This document shows positions 19,250 through 28,217 of a DNA stretch of 64,000 nucleotides, piece after piece. The position numbers were made by a program, and so were the translations under genes. A model generated the notes under the pieces. That model had not been told where the DNA came from and did no database searches. It worked only from the letters and a program-made list of their open reading frames with translations. How positions within the stretch are numbered: position 1 is the first letter of the stretch; each line of letters begins with the position of its first letter. This DNA is from Methylocystis iwaonis. GTDB lineage: Bacteria; Pseudomonadota; Alphaproteobacteria; Rhizobiales; Beijerinckiaceae. The stretch is from assembly GCF_027925385.1 (NCBI RefSeq), contig NZ_AP027142.1, positions 2,648,001 through 2,712,000 of the forward strand. Reading direction: 5' to 3'.

Positions 19250-20362
19250 ATGAACTTTCACGCGCCTTCGTCCGAATCGTCCGCCGCCGCCTGCCCTGTG
19301 AGCTCCCACAATGAATGGGACCCGCTGGAGGAAATCATCGTGGGGCGCCTCGAAGGGTCGACCATCCCCTCCAACCACCCGGTCGTCACTTGCAACATCC
19401 CCGGCATGGCGGCGCGCGCCCAGTCCCTGGCGGCGGGCTTCCGCTTTCCCAAATTCATGGTCGAGCCCGCCCAGGAGGAGCTCGATAATTTCATCAAGGT
19501 GCTCGAATCGCTCGGCGTCACCGTCACGCGCCCCGAGCCCTTCGATCACCACGCCAAATTCTCGACACCCTATTGGTCCTCGCGCGGCTTCTGTAATTCC
19601 TGCCCGCGCGACTCGATGCTGGTCATCGGCGACGAGATTCTCGAAACGCCCATGGCCTGGCCCTGCCGCTATTTCGAGACCCACTCGTACCGAACCATCC
19701 TGAAGGACTATTTCCGCCGCGGCGCGCGTTGGACGTCGGCCCCGAAGCCGCAACTCACCGACGCGCTTTTCGATCCGAATTTCGAGCTGCCGAAAAAAGG
19801 CGAACCCATTCGCTATATCCTCACCGAATTCGAGCCGGTGTTCGACGCCGCCGATTTCTTCCGCTGCGGCCGGGATATTTTCGTCACGCGTTCCAATGTG
19901 ACGAACAAAATGGGCGTCGACTGGCTGCGCCGTCATCTGGGCGAGGGCTATCGCATCCACGAGATCAAGAGCCGCTGCCCCAACCCGATGCATATCGACA
20001 CGACCATCTTGCCGCTCGGCCCCGGCAAGATCCTCATCAACCCGGAATATATTCACCCCGACGAGCTGCCCGAGATTCTCAAGAAATGGGACATTCTCGT
20101 CGCGCCGGACCCGACGCCGATCGACGACCGCATTCTCGCCATCACCTCCATGTGCGGCAAATGGCTGAGCATGAATATTCTGATGATCGACGAGAAGCGC
20201 ATGATCGTCGATCCACATCACGTCAATATGATGCGGCAGGTCGAGAAATGGGGCTTCGAGCCCATCCCCGTTCCCTTCCTGCATTATGCGGCGTTCGGCG
20301 GGGCCTACCATTGCGCGACGCTCGACGTGCGCCGGCGTGGAACGCTGGAGAGCTATTTTTAG
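19250..20362 (+). CDS. Amidinotransferase (glycine amidinotransferase-like)
   Basis: 370 residues, the length of bacterial AGAT-like enzymes. The N-terminal SHNEWDPLEEIIVGR and the active-site segments EFEPVFDAADFFRCGRD, NPMHIDTTILPLGPG (catalytic His) and GGAYHCATLD (nucleophile Cys355) follow the family order. These enzymes move the amidino group of arginine to an amine acceptor such as glycine or an inosamine; the acceptor cannot be told from sequence. The gene converges on a Gdx/SugE-type exporter gene, overlapping it by 4 bp at the 3' ends, which suggests guanidino metabolism but does not prove a link. Confidence 0.87.
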   Translation: MNFHAPSSESSAAACPVSSHNEWDPLEEIIVGRLEGSTIPSNHPVVTCNIPGMAARAQSLAAGFRFPKFMVEPAQEELDNFIKVLESLGVTVTRPEPFDHHAKFSTPYWSSRGFCNSCPRDSMLVIGDEILETPMAWPCRYFETHSYRTILKDYFRRGARWTSAPKPQLTDALFDPNFELPKKGEPIRYILTEFEPVFDAADFFRCGRDIFVTRSNVTNKMGVDWLRRHLGEGYRIHEIKSRCPNPMHIDTTILPLGPGKILINPEYIHPDELPEILKKWDILVAPDPTPIDDRILAITSMCGKWLSMNILMIDEKRMIVDPHHVNMMRQVEKWGFEPIPVPFLHYAAFGGAYHCATLDVRRRGTLESYF

Positions 20363-20679
20363 TTCACGCCGCTCAATCTGAGCCCGACCATGCCGATGAC
20401 GATCAAGGCGAAGGACGCCAGCCGCATCGGGGTGGCGGGCTCGCCTAAGAAAAACACGCCGACGACCGCCACGGCCGCGATGCTGCCGCCGGTCCACACG
20501 GCATAGGCTGTCCCCGCCGGTATCGTCTTTATCGCGACGCCCAAACAGCCAACGCTTGCGACCATGAAAAACAGCATGATCACCGTCGGCCACAGGCGCG
20601 TGAAGCCGTCGGCGTATTTCATGCCGACGAGCCAGCCCACCTCGCAAAGGCTTCCGATCAAGAGGATGATCCAGGCCAT
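20359..20679 (-). CDS. sugE: SMR-family transporter, Gdx/SugE guanidinium exporter subtype
   Basis: 106 residues with four transmembrane helices. The essential Glu13 is in SLCEVGWLVGMKYADGFTRLWP-type context (the Gdx signature: E13, then LKY-like and GFTRLWP), and TAYAVWTGG in helix 3 also fits Gdx rather than the Emr subtype. Gdx proteins exchange guanidinium for protons as antiparallel dimers in the inner membrane. I looked for a guanidine riboswitch upstream (20680-20800) and saw none of the known classes. The neighbour is an amidinotransferase. Confidence 0.88.
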   Translation of the reverse strand: MAWIILLIGSLCEVGWLVGMKYADGFTRLWPTVIMLFFMVASVGCLGVAIKTIPAGTAYAVWTGGSIAAVAVVGVFFLGEPATPMRLASFALIVIGMVGLRLSGVN

Positions 20680-20840
20680 CTACAATTCCTTCCAACACAG
20701 AATGCGATTGCCTTGTTGGCGCTCGAGGCGGCGGCGTCAAGCGGGCGGCGCGCGCCGAGCCCGCTTGTTTGAATTGCGCGCGCGAGGCCCAACATAAGTT
20801 GGAAAGGAATTTGCTGGACGAGTCGGCAGGGAGGTCCGTT

Positions 20841-21710
20841 ATGCGCAAGATCATCGGGGTCCTTGCCGCGCCCGAGACCATGCATTGGGTCGGCGACGGC
20901 TTTCCGGTGCGCACGCTTGTCTCGCATCAACGGCGCGAGGCGCTGGTGAGCCCTTTCCTCCTGCTGGATCACGCCGGTCCTGTGCATTTCGAGCCAACCG
21001 AGCGGCGTCTCGGCGTCGGCCTGCATCCGCATCGCGGCTTCGAGACGGTGACGATCGTCTATGACGGCGCAGTCGCGCATCGCGACTCGACCGGCGCGGG
21101 CGGGCTTATCGGGCCTGGCGACGTGCAGTGGATGACAGCCGGCGCGGGCGTCCTGCATGAGGAATATCATGCCGACGATTTCGCCCGGACAGGCGGGCGC
21201 TTCGAAATCGTTCAGCTATGGGTCAATCTGCCGGCGCGCCTGAAGCTGACGGCCCCGCGTTACCAGGCGCTATCCGCCGGCGATATTCCGAATGTGGCGC
21301 TGCACAAGGGCGCCGGCGTCGCGCGCGTCATCGCCGGGGAGCTTCAGGGGGCGACCGGGCCCGCGCGCACGGCGACGCCGATGAACATTTGGGACGTCCG
21401 CATCAAGGAAGGCGGGACCGCCGCCTTTTCCTTGCCCGAGGGGCATAATCTTGTCGTCGTCGCGCTCGACGGGCCGGTTGTCGTCGATGGCCAGGCGCAT
21501 GTGCGCGCCGGAGAGACGATCATCTTCGAGCGCGCGGGCGGCGACGTCATCTTCTCCGCGCAAGCGGATACGAAACTCCTGCTGCTCAGCGGCGAACCGA
21601 TCCACGAGCCGGTCGTGCAGGAGGGGCCTTTCGTGATGAACACGCGGGCGGAGATCGAGCAAGCGATCGCGGATTATCGCGCCGGGCGTTTTGGAGCGAC
21701 GGCGCCGTAA
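20841..21710 (+). CDS. Pirin family cupin protein
   Basis: 289 residues from the ATG at 20841 with GGGAGG upstream. The metal-binding pirin motif is intact: HPHRGFETVTIVYDG gives two His, and AGAGVLHEEY gives the third His and the Glu. The two cupin barrels are of normal length. Some bacterial pirins are quercetin 2,3-dioxygenases and others are regulators; function here is unknown. It is a single gene on the plus strand, convergent with the histidine kinase gene. Confidence 0.9.
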   Translation: MRKIIGVLAAPETMHWVGDGFPVRTLVSHQRREALVSPFLLLDHAGPVHFEPTERRLGVGLHPHRGFETVTIVYDGAVAHRDSTGAGGLIGPGDVQWMTAGAGVLHEEYHADDFARTGGRFEIVQLWVNLPARLKLTAPRYQALSAGDIPNVALHKGAGVARVIAGELQGATGPARTATPMNIWDVRIKEGGTAAFSLPEGHNLVVVALDGPVVVDGQAHVRAGETIIFERAGGDVIFSAQADTKLLLLSGEPIHEPVVQEGPFVMNTRAEIEQAIADYRAGRFGATAP

Positions 21711-21740
21711 GGCGCGTGAGCGGGACGCGTCTCCACCGGT

Positions 21741-23450
21741 CTACCCGCCGCGGCGTTCGACGCCGCATGGCGTAAGCCGGAGCTCCTCGATCGTTGCGGC
21801 GAGCACGGCGAAATCGACCGGTTTGGTAAGAAAGCCGTCGACTCCGGCGGCGCGGGCCGCGCGCTCGTCCTCCGCCTGCGCGCTCGCCGTCAAGGCAAGG
21901 ATCGGCGTGCGCGGCGCCCGGGCGCGCGCTTCGGCCTCACGGATTCGCCGCGTCGCTTCGCGCCCGTCGAGTTCGGGCATGAAGAGATCCATAATGACGA
22001 CGTCATAGCGGCCGGCCGAACCTGCTTCGATCGCCGCCGTCACAAGCGCGACCGCCTCGGCGCCATTATGGGCGCGGGTCGCCGCCGCGCCGAGCTTCGC
22101 GAGATGCCGCGAGAGAATCAGGGCGTTGACGTCATTGTCCTCGGCAATGAGCGCCCTCGCGCCCTCGAGCGCGCGGATCGGCTGCGCGGCGGCAGGCGCT
22201 GGCGCATCGGCCCGCTCTTTGGACAGCCGCGCGACGAGCGAGGCGCTGCGCACCGGCTTGACGAGCCAGCCGTCGAAATCGCGAAGCGCCGCTTCGCCGA
22301 AGGCCCGCCGCTCCAAGGGCGAGAAGAGGAGAAACCGGCGCCGCACGCCTGCCGCGCGCGCCGCCGCCGCAAGTTGCGCGACATCCTCCGATCCCAGCGC
22401 GCAATCGACGATGATCGCCTCATATGGCGCAGCCGTTGAGATTAGCGTCAGCCCTGCCTGCAGATTTGCGGCAACCTCCGCAATGCCGCCCGCCGGCGTC
22501 AGGCTCTCGGCGAGAAACGGCGCCTCGAACGAGCTGTCGTCGACGATCAGAACCCGCAGACCGGCAAGCGGCTTCGACGATGTTTCCGGAGCGCTTGTGG
22601 AGACCGGCAGCGTGAAGGCGAAGGTCGACCCATCGCTCGACGTCTGCGCGAGCGACAGCGCGCCGCCCATCAGGCTTACGAGACGCCGGGAAATGGCGAG
22701 CCCCAATCCCGTCCCGCCCTGGCGCCGCGTCGCGGAGGCGTCGCCCTGCTCGAATTCCTCGAAGATCGCCTCGCGCGCGGACTCGGGAACGCCGGGCCCC
22801 GTATCGCGCACGTCGATTCGCAATAAGGCGCCGTCACGGGCAACCCGCACGCCGACGCCGCCGCGCACGGTGAAGTTGATGGCGTTGCCGATAAGATTGA
22901 CCAGCACCTGTCGCAGCCGCGAGGGATCGCCCTCGATCATTCGCGGCGCATCCTGCTCGACAACGCTTGCGATCTCCAACCCTTTGGCGAAAGCGCGCGG
23001 CGCCAGCAGCTCGACGACGCCCTCGACGAGCGGCGCCAATGCAAAGGTCTCGCGGCGCAAGTCCAATTTGCCGGCTTCGATCTTGGAGAAGTCGAGAATG
23101 TCGTCGATGAGCTGAGCAAGCGACCGGCTGGAATCGCCGATCGCCTCGACGTAGCTCGCCTGCTCCGCGTCGAGCCGCGTCATCGCAAGAAGCTGCGCGA
23201 GCCCCATCACCCCATTGAGGGGCGTGCGAATTTCGTGGCTGACGGTCGCAAGAAAGCGGGATTTGGCCAGACTCGCGGCCTCGGCCTTATCGCGCTCGGC
23301 CGCCGCGGCGCGCAGCTCCCAGATTTCATCCCGCAGCTTTTCGAGCTCCGCCTCGCGCGCGCCGCGCTGGCTCCTGCGCAAGGCGACGAAAACCGCGCCC
23401 CCGAACAGCGCCAAAGCGGCGATGATCGCCATAAGCTCCACAGCGCTCAT
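21741..23450 (-). CDS. Hybrid sensor histidine kinase with two receiver domains
   Basis: 569 residues from the ATG at 23450, which overlaps the comM stop as ATGA. A long in-frame upstream extension is only comM shadow. One N-terminal transmembrane helix (about residues 4-22) is followed by a coiled coil, an H-box (VSHEIRTPLNGVMG), N-box (LVNLIGNAINFT) and G-boxes (DTGPGVPE, GGTGLGLAISRRL). A first, poorly conserved receiver (VLIVDDSS, IIVDCALG) is followed by a canonical one (IAEDNDVNALIL, VVIMDLFMPELDG, ALTA, KPVD). There is no periplasmic sensor domain and no Hpt, so an external phosphotransfer partner is expected. Signal and output are unknown. Co-translation with comM is odd. Confidence 0.9.
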   Translation of the reverse strand: MSAVELMAIIAALALFGGAVFVALRRSQRGAREAELEKLRDEIWELRAAAAERDKAEAASLAKSRFLATVSHEIRTPLNGVMGLAQLLAMTRLDAEQASYVEAIGDSSRSLAQLIDDILDFSKIEAGKLDLRRETFALAPLVEGVVELLAPRAFAKGLEIASVVEQDAPRMIEGDPSRLRQVLVNLIGNAINFTVRGGVGVRVARDGALLRIDVRDTGPGVPESAREAIFEEFEQGDASATRRQGGTGLGLAISRRLVSLMGGALSLAQTSSDGSTFAFTLPVSTSAPETSSKPLAGLRVLIVDDSSFEAPFLAESLTPAGGIAEVAANLQAGLTLISTAAPYEAIIVDCALGSEDVAQLAAAARAAGVRRRFLLFSPLERRAFGEAALRDFDGWLVKPVRSASLVARLSKERADAPAPAAAQPIRALEGARALIAEDNDVNALILSRHLAKLGAAATRAHNGAEAVALVTAAIEAGSAGRYDVVIMDLFMPELDGREATRRIREAEARARAPRTPILALTASAQAEDERAARAAGVDGFLTKPVDFAVLAATIEELRLTPCGVERRGG

Positions 23451-24985
23451 GCCGCGACCCGCCGCGCCGCCAGACCCGCACGATAGGAGAGCGCCTCGGC
23501 AAGATGCGCGCGCGCAATCCGTTCGGCGCCATCGAGATCGGCGATGGTGCGGGCAAGTTTCAATACGCGATGGAAGCCGCGCGCGCTCAGGGCGAAACGA
23601 TCCGACGCGTCCCGGATCAGCGCAGTCCCCGGGCCGTCGAGCTGCGCCACCCGCTCGATGACCGACGCAGGCGCAGCGGCGTTGGCGAGGACGCCCGGCA
23701 GTCCCAACGCCTCGTAACGCTCCCGCTGCAAGGCGCGGGCGCGGGCGACGCGCGCTGCAACCTCGCGCGAGCCTTCGGCCGGCGGCGGCAGGACAAGATC
23801 GGCGGCGCTGACAGCGGGCGCCTCGATCTGGAGATCGAAACGGTCGAGCAGCGGCCCGGACAGACGCGCCTGATATTGCGCCACGCACCGTTCATTGGGC
23901 TGCCGGCGGCAGGCGAAGCCGGGATCGAGCGCGTGGCCGCAACGGCAGGGGTTCATCGCCGCGACAAGCTGGAAACGCGCGGGATAAACCGCCCGATGAT
24001 TGGCGCGCGCGATGGCGACCTCGCCGGTTTCGAGCGGCTGGCGCAGACTGTCGAGAACTTGCGGCTGGAACTCCGGCAATTCGTCGAGGAAGAGCACGCC
24101 ATTGTGGGCAAGCGAAATTTCGCCGGGCTTCGCGTGGGTTCCGCCGCCGACGAGAGCGGCCATGGAAGCGGAATGATGCGGCGCGCGAAACGGCCGCCGG
24201 TCGGTCAGCTCGCCCCCGGCGATCTGCCCCGCCACCGAATGGATCATGGAAACTTCGAGCAGCTCGCGCGGCGTCAGCGGCGGCAGGATCGACGGGAGCC
24301 TTGCGGCGAGCATGGATTTGCCCGCGCCCGGCGGTCCGCTCATCAGCAGATTGTGGCCTCCCGCCGCGGCGATCTCCAACGCCCGCTTGGCGCTCTCCTG
24401 CCCTTTGATGTCAGCGAGATCGGGAAGATCGGCGGCCCGCGCGCGCACCGCCGGCTCGGGCCGAGCCAAGACCTGCGTTCCTTTGACATGATTGACGAGC
24501 TGAATGAGCGAGCGCGGCGCGAGCACCTCCATCTCTCCCGACGCCCAGGCCGCCTCCGGCCCGCATTCCCTGGGGCAAATCAGCCCCTGCCCGCGCGCAT
24601 TGGCCGCCACCGCCGCCGGGAGCACGCCGGCGACAGGCGTCAGCGTCCCGTCGAGCGCGAGCTCGCCGAGGACGACAAAGCCTTCCAGCGCATCGGCCGG
24701 GATCGCGCCAATGGCCGCCATCACCCCCAGCGCGATGGGCAGATCATAATGGCTGCCCTCCTTCGGCATGTCGGCGGGAGCGAGATTTACGGTGATGCGC
24801 CTGGCGGGCAGAGCGAGGCCGGAGGCGATGAGCGCCGCCCGCACCCGCTCACGCGATTCGGCGACAGCCTTGTCGCCGAGGCCAACGACATTGAAGACGA
24901 CCGAGCCGGGCGCAATCTGGACCTGGACGTCCACCGGGCGCGCTTCGACGCCTTCGAAAGCGACCGTCGCCACCCTGACCGCCAT
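23447..24985 (-). CDS. comM: ComM/YifB-type Mg chelatase-like AAA+ ATPase
   Basis: 512 residues with the N-terminal LonC-like domain (RITVNLAPADMPKEGSHYDL), Walker A GPPGAGKSMLAARL, the APHHSASMAALVGGG insert, Walker B GVLFLDELPEF, and the zinc-binding NPCRCGHALDPGFACRR. ComM is a hexameric branch-migration helicase that extends heteroduplex during natural transformation; orthologues are widespread in non-competent bacteria too. The last 4 bp overlap the following kinase gene. Confidence 0.95.
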   Translation of the reverse strand: MAVRVATVAFEGVEARPVDVQVQIAPGSVVFNVVGLGDKAVAESRERVRAALIASGLALPARRITVNLAPADMPKEGSHYDLPIALGVMAAIGAIPADALEGFVVLGELALDGTLTPVAGVLPAAVAANARGQGLICPRECGPEAAWASGEMEVLAPRSLIQLVNHVKGTQVLARPEPAVRARAADLPDLADIKGQESAKRALEIAAAGGHNLLMSGPPGAGKSMLAARLPSILPPLTPRELLEVSMIHSVAGQIAGGELTDRRPFRAPHHSASMAALVGGGTHAKPGEISLAHNGVLFLDELPEFQPQVLDSLRQPLETGEVAIARANHRAVYPARFQLVAAMNPCRCGHALDPGFACRRQPNERCVAQYQARLSGPLLDRFDLQIEAPAVSAADLVLPPPAEGSREVAARVARARALQRERYEALGLPGVLANAAAPASVIERVAQLDGPGTALIRDASDRFALSARGFHRVLKLARTIADLDGAERIARAHLAEALSYRAGLAARRVAA

Positions 24986-25155
24986 AGCAATGCTCCCAGA
25001 AAACCACCGGCCGCCTGAAACAGAGCTAAATTAACTTTCGGGGCTTGATCGCGCAAGAACAATATACGAACATTCGAGCGCTCGCTCGTAAGCTTGCCGC
25101 ATTGTCAAATATGTTTAGGCTCCCTGGCGTTTCGGAGAGCCCGAGGAGGAGGCCG

Positions 25156-25968
25156 ATGAAGAGATTATCGACAAGCCGCGCCGCCGCTAAGTTTTTGGCG
25201 GCGACGCTTGTTATCGGAGCGCTCGGCGCGGCGGCGCCGGCTCAGGCGGCGCGATGCGGCAATGGCGCGGGCGGCTTCGAGGCGTGGAAACAGGCGTTTG
25301 CCGAGGAAGCGCGCGGGCGCGTCGGCGCCGCAGGCATCGACGCCCTCATGGACACCCATTACAACTCCCCGACGATCGGCGCGGATCGCGGCCAGAAGAG
25401 CTTTCATCTCTCTCTGGAAGCCTTCATGACGAAGCGCGGCGCCTCGGCCATCGTCGCGCGCGGACGCCAGCTCAAACATTCGCAGGCCGCGCTCTTCTCC
25501 TCGATCCAGAGCCGCTATGGCGTGCCGCCGGGCCCGCTTTTGGCGATCTGGGGCATGGAGACGGGTTTCGGCGCGGTGCATGGCAATCAGCACGCGCTGT
25601 CCGCCGTGGCGACGCTCGCCTATGACTGCCGACGGTCGGACTATTTCACAGATCAGCTCTACGCCGCCCTCGAGCTGATCGACAATGGGAGACTGTCCGC
25701 CAGCGCCCGCGGCTCCATGCATGGCGAGATTGGCCAGACGCAGTTTCTGCCCAAGAACATTCTGCAATATGGCGTCGGCAATTTGGACAACGCCTCGGCG
25801 GCGCTGATGTCCACGGCGAATTTCCTGCACGCGCATGGCTGGCGCGCGGGGGCGGGCTATCAGCCGGGAGAGCCCAATTTCGAGGCGATCCAGGCATGGA
25901 ACGCCGCCTCGGTTTATGAAAGAGCCATCGCCATCATCGGCCGCCAAATCGACGGCGGCGGCGAATAG
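25156..25968 (+). CDS. Lytic murein transglycosylase (MltB-like, GH103)
   Basis: 270 residues from the ATG at 25156 with GAGGAGG upstream. A signal peptide (about residues 1-31, cleavage after AQA) directs it to the periplasm; there is no lipobox. The catalytic Glu lies in LAIWGMETGFGAVHG, and GEIGQTQFLPKNILQYG is the family's second conserved block. It cleaves the MurNAc-GlcNAc bond to make 1,6-anhydro ends. A C-terminal peptidoglycan-binding domain, common in the family, is absent. It stands alone on this strand. Confidence 0.9.
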   Translation: MKRLSTSRAAAKFLAATLVIGALGAAAPAQAARCGNGAGGFEAWKQAFAEEARGRVGAAGIDALMDTHYNSPTIGADRGQKSFHLSLEAFMTKRGASAIVARGRQLKHSQAALFSSIQSRYGVPPGPLLAIWGMETGFGAVHGNQHALSAVATLAYDCRRSDYFTDQLYAALELIDNGRLSASARGSMHGEIGQTQFLPKNILQYGVGNLDNASAALMSTANFLHAHGWRAGAGYQPGEPNFEAIQAWNAASVYERAIAIIGRQIDGGGE

Positions 25969-26021
25969 CTCGATTTGCTAAGTCCGCCGCTTGGAAAACG
26001 GCGGACTTACATGATGACGAC

Positions 26022-26801
26022 CTATTCTGCGGCGGTGCTGTATCTGTCGGTCTCGTCCCGTTCCTCGGCTTTTTCTCCATCGGTCTCGGCCGCCTCTTCT
26101 TCAACCGTCTCTCGGGACGGGTCCGCGTCCGGGTCGGGGCCGTCGATCGGCGGCAGCGGCGGCGTCTTGAAAGCCGCGGCGGCGGTGGCGATCTGCGGCG
26201 GCGGCATGCGGCCGCGATGCACGAGATAAATGAGGAAAGCGGCGACGACGCCAAGGCCAAGCGTCAGATAGATCGGCAGATCGCGCATGAAGGTGCGATC
26301 GACCGAGAAAGGAAAGCGCGACACCCATTGCTCGCCGTGGTCGCCGGTCACGGTCACGATGCCGACGAAATAGCCGCCCTCCTTGAAGGTGTGCTCGAAA
26401 TTCACGGTACCGGTTGGATAGAGCTTGGGCGGCTGGTAGGCGACGGTCGCCGCCTCGAGATTCTCGTTCTCCTTTTCCGGACCGCCCACGTCCTTGACGA
26501 TACGTATCTCGATCTTCATGTCGCGGAGCTCTTGCTGCTCCGCGTCGAGCACCATGATGATCGGGCCGGTCGCGGGGATGTCCTCGCAGAACTCGTTTTT
26601 CGAGGCCTCGGGCAAATAGCCCGTGAAGTTCATGACGTCGGGGCCGATGTAGAGCCGGCAGCGGCCTTCGGCGGCGCCCAGGCGCCCATGCGCCTCCGCC
26701 GGCGCGGCGAAGAGCCCTGTGAAAGCCAGAGCGCCGGCGGCCGCAAAAGTTCGGAGCAGCCTCATGTAGCTATGAAACGACGTCGGCGCGTCATCACTCA
26801 T
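26022..26801 (-). CDS. Exported, membrane-anchored protein of unknown function
   Basis: 259 residues from the ATG at 26801 (GGAGGAGAAG upstream); a start at the internal MRLLRTF is possible. A signal peptide (RTFAAAGALAFTGLFAAPAEA) is followed by a beta-rich periplasmic domain with two Cys (CRLYIGPDVMNFTGYLP and FCEDIP) that could form a disulfide. Then comes a C-terminal transmembrane helix (about residues 189-207, IYLTLGLGVVAAFLIYLVH) and an acidic, Pro- and Glu-rich cytoplasmic tail. The domain with its EHTFKEGGYFVGIV strand resembles small periplasmic sandwich proteins, but I cannot name a family. There are no operon partners. Confidence 0.72.
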   Translation of the reverse strand: MSDDAPTSFHSYMRLLRTFAAAGALAFTGLFAAPAEAHGRLGAAEGRCRLYIGPDVMNFTGYLPEASKNEFCEDIPATGPIIMVLDAEQQELRDMKIEIRIVKDVGGPEKENENLEAATVAYQPPKLYPTGTVNFEHTFKEGGYFVGIVTVTGDHGEQWVSRFPFSVDRTFMRDLPIYLTLGLGVVAAFLIYLVHRGRMPPPQIATAAAAFKTPPLPPIDGPDPDADPSRETVEEEAAETDGEKAEERDETDRYSTAAE

Positions 26802-27386
26802 CTTCTCCTCCTGGTCCTCGTGCGGCAAGGACACGCGACTCCCGGGACATCCGCATTGCGCCGCGCAATCCCGCCGCTCCGGCGGGAAGCCGGGCGACGC
26901 CCTTCCCTCGATGTTAGCGTAATCCGTTTGAACGGCAAGGGTGCGACAATCAGTCATCTATGCGGCTTCGCACCATGGCTGGCCGCGCATTTTTCCCCTC
27001 GAAACGGCCTGGACGCCCGGGCGCGCAGGGGAAGTTGAGGGCTCCTGGCACGGCGCTTGCGCTTTTCGCAACCGCACAAAAAAAGCCCGAACCGGCGGCG
27101 CAGCCGTCATTGCGCGGCAAAGCGACGAAGCGATCTGGAGTTGCGATGCGGCCCTGATCGCTCCGCTCGCAATGACGGATCCGGGGCGTTTCCTGGCGAG
27201 CGGCGCGACGCCAAGCCTGTTCTCTACTTTCCATTAATCCTCGCGCCACCTTAACAAGAGTTCATCCAGGCGCGCCTTGCCACCCAAATCGGGCCAAGCC
27301 ATATTGCACTCAGCCATAATGGTTGAGGCTACGAGCGATGGTCGGAAATCCGTCCGCGCCGGCCTTGGGAGATCGAGAGGATCGCT
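26802..27386. other. Intergenic region with a repeat and promoter of the BAX inhibitor-1 gene
   Basis: 585 bp with no convincing gene. It holds the divergent promoters of the membrane protein and the BAX inhibitor-1 gene and a partial copy of the CGTCATTGCG...CGCAATGACG repeat at 27105-27177. Confidence 0.6.
27105..27177. repeat. Partial copy of CGTCATTGCG-type intergenic palindrome
   Basis: Begins CGTCATTGCG and ends CGCAATGACG, with GCGATGCGGCCCTGATCGC between. It shares its core with the longer repeats at 35480 and 55857. Confidence 0.7.
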
Positions 27387-28157
27387 ATGTCATATTACGA
27401 CCGCAACTCGAACTTCGGCTACGGCCGCGGGGTCGCCCGGTCGACCACGGCCGAGATCGACGAAGGCCTGCGCGGCTATATGCTGGGCGTCTACAATTAC
27501 ATGACGCTGGGCCTCGCCGTGACCGGCCTCGTGGCGCTGGGCACCTATATGCTCGCGGAGCCGCAATTCGTCGGCGGCAAGCTGGTGGCTCTATCGTCCT
27601 TCGGCCAGGCGCTCTATCTCTCGCCGCTGCGCTGGGTGGTGATGCTGTCGCCGCTCGCTTTCGTCTTCCTGATCGGCGCGCGCGCCCAGACCATGTCGGC
27701 GGCGACGGCGCGTAACCTGTTCCTCGCCTTCTCGGCGTTGATGGGCCTGTCGATGTCGTCGATCCTGCTGGTCTACACCGGCGTATCGGTCGCCCGCGTG
27801 TTCTTCATCACCGCGGCGGCCTTCGGCGGCCTCAGCATCTACGGCTATATGACGAAGCGCGACCTCTCGGCCTTCGGCTCCTTCCTGGTCATGGGCGTGT
27901 GGGGGCTCGTTATCGCCGGCCTCGTCAATTTGTTCCTGCACTCCAGCGGCCTTCAGTTCGCGCTGTCGATCCTGTCGGTGCTGATCTTCTCGGGCCTCAC
28001 CGCCTGGGACACGCAGAACATCAAGGACATGTATTACGAGGGCGATGGTTACGAAGTGGCGCAGAAAAAGAGCGTCTTCGGCGCGCTGTCGCTCTACCTC
28101 GACTTCATCAACATGTTCCAGTCGCTGCTGTATCTCTTCGGTCAGCGCAACGACTGA
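27387..28157 (+). CDS. BAX inhibitor-1/YccA family membrane protein
   Basis: 256 residues with seven predicted transmembrane helices. The family signature is seen in GLTAWDTQNIKDMYYEGD and LSLYLDFINMFQSLLYLFG, with the Asp pair that forms the pH sensor of the related BsYetJ calcium-leak channel. E. coli YccA and YbhL are homologues; YccA modulates FtsH. The specific role is unknown. A strong terminator follows 32 bp after the stop. Confidence 0.93.
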   Translation: MSYYDRNSNFGYGRGVARSTTAEIDEGLRGYMLGVYNYMTLGLAVTGLVALGTYMLAEPQFVGGKLVALSSFGQALYLSPLRWVVMLSPLAFVFLIGARAQTMSAATARNLFLAFSALMGLSMSSILLVYTGVSVARVFFITAAAFGGLSIYGYMTKRDLSAFGSFLVMGVWGLVIAGLVNLFLHSSGLQFALSILSVLIFSGLTAWDTQNIKDMYYEGDGYEVAQKKSVFGALSLYLDFINMFQSLLYLFGQRND

Positions 28158-28188
28158 CGCTTTGAGGCGGCCTAAGCCCGATCCGGAG

Positions 28189-28215
28189 AAGCCCCGCGTA
28201 AGCGGGGCTTTTTTT
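28189..28215 (+). terminator. Rho-independent terminator
   Basis: AAGCCCCGC, loop GTAA, GCGGGGCTT, then seven T. It ends the BAX inhibitor-1 transcript. Confidence 0.92.
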
Positions 28216-28217
28216 GC

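Noticed and set aside
20680..20830. Possible guanidine riboswitch upstream of the Gdx/SugE gene
   Set aside because: I could not find the paired ACGR-loop hairpins of the guanidine-II class or any recognisable guanidine-I core.
19094..20914. 606-codon minus-strand frame opposite the amidinotransferase
   Set aside because: Shadow of the amidinotransferase and neighbours; the true coding strand has the full active site.
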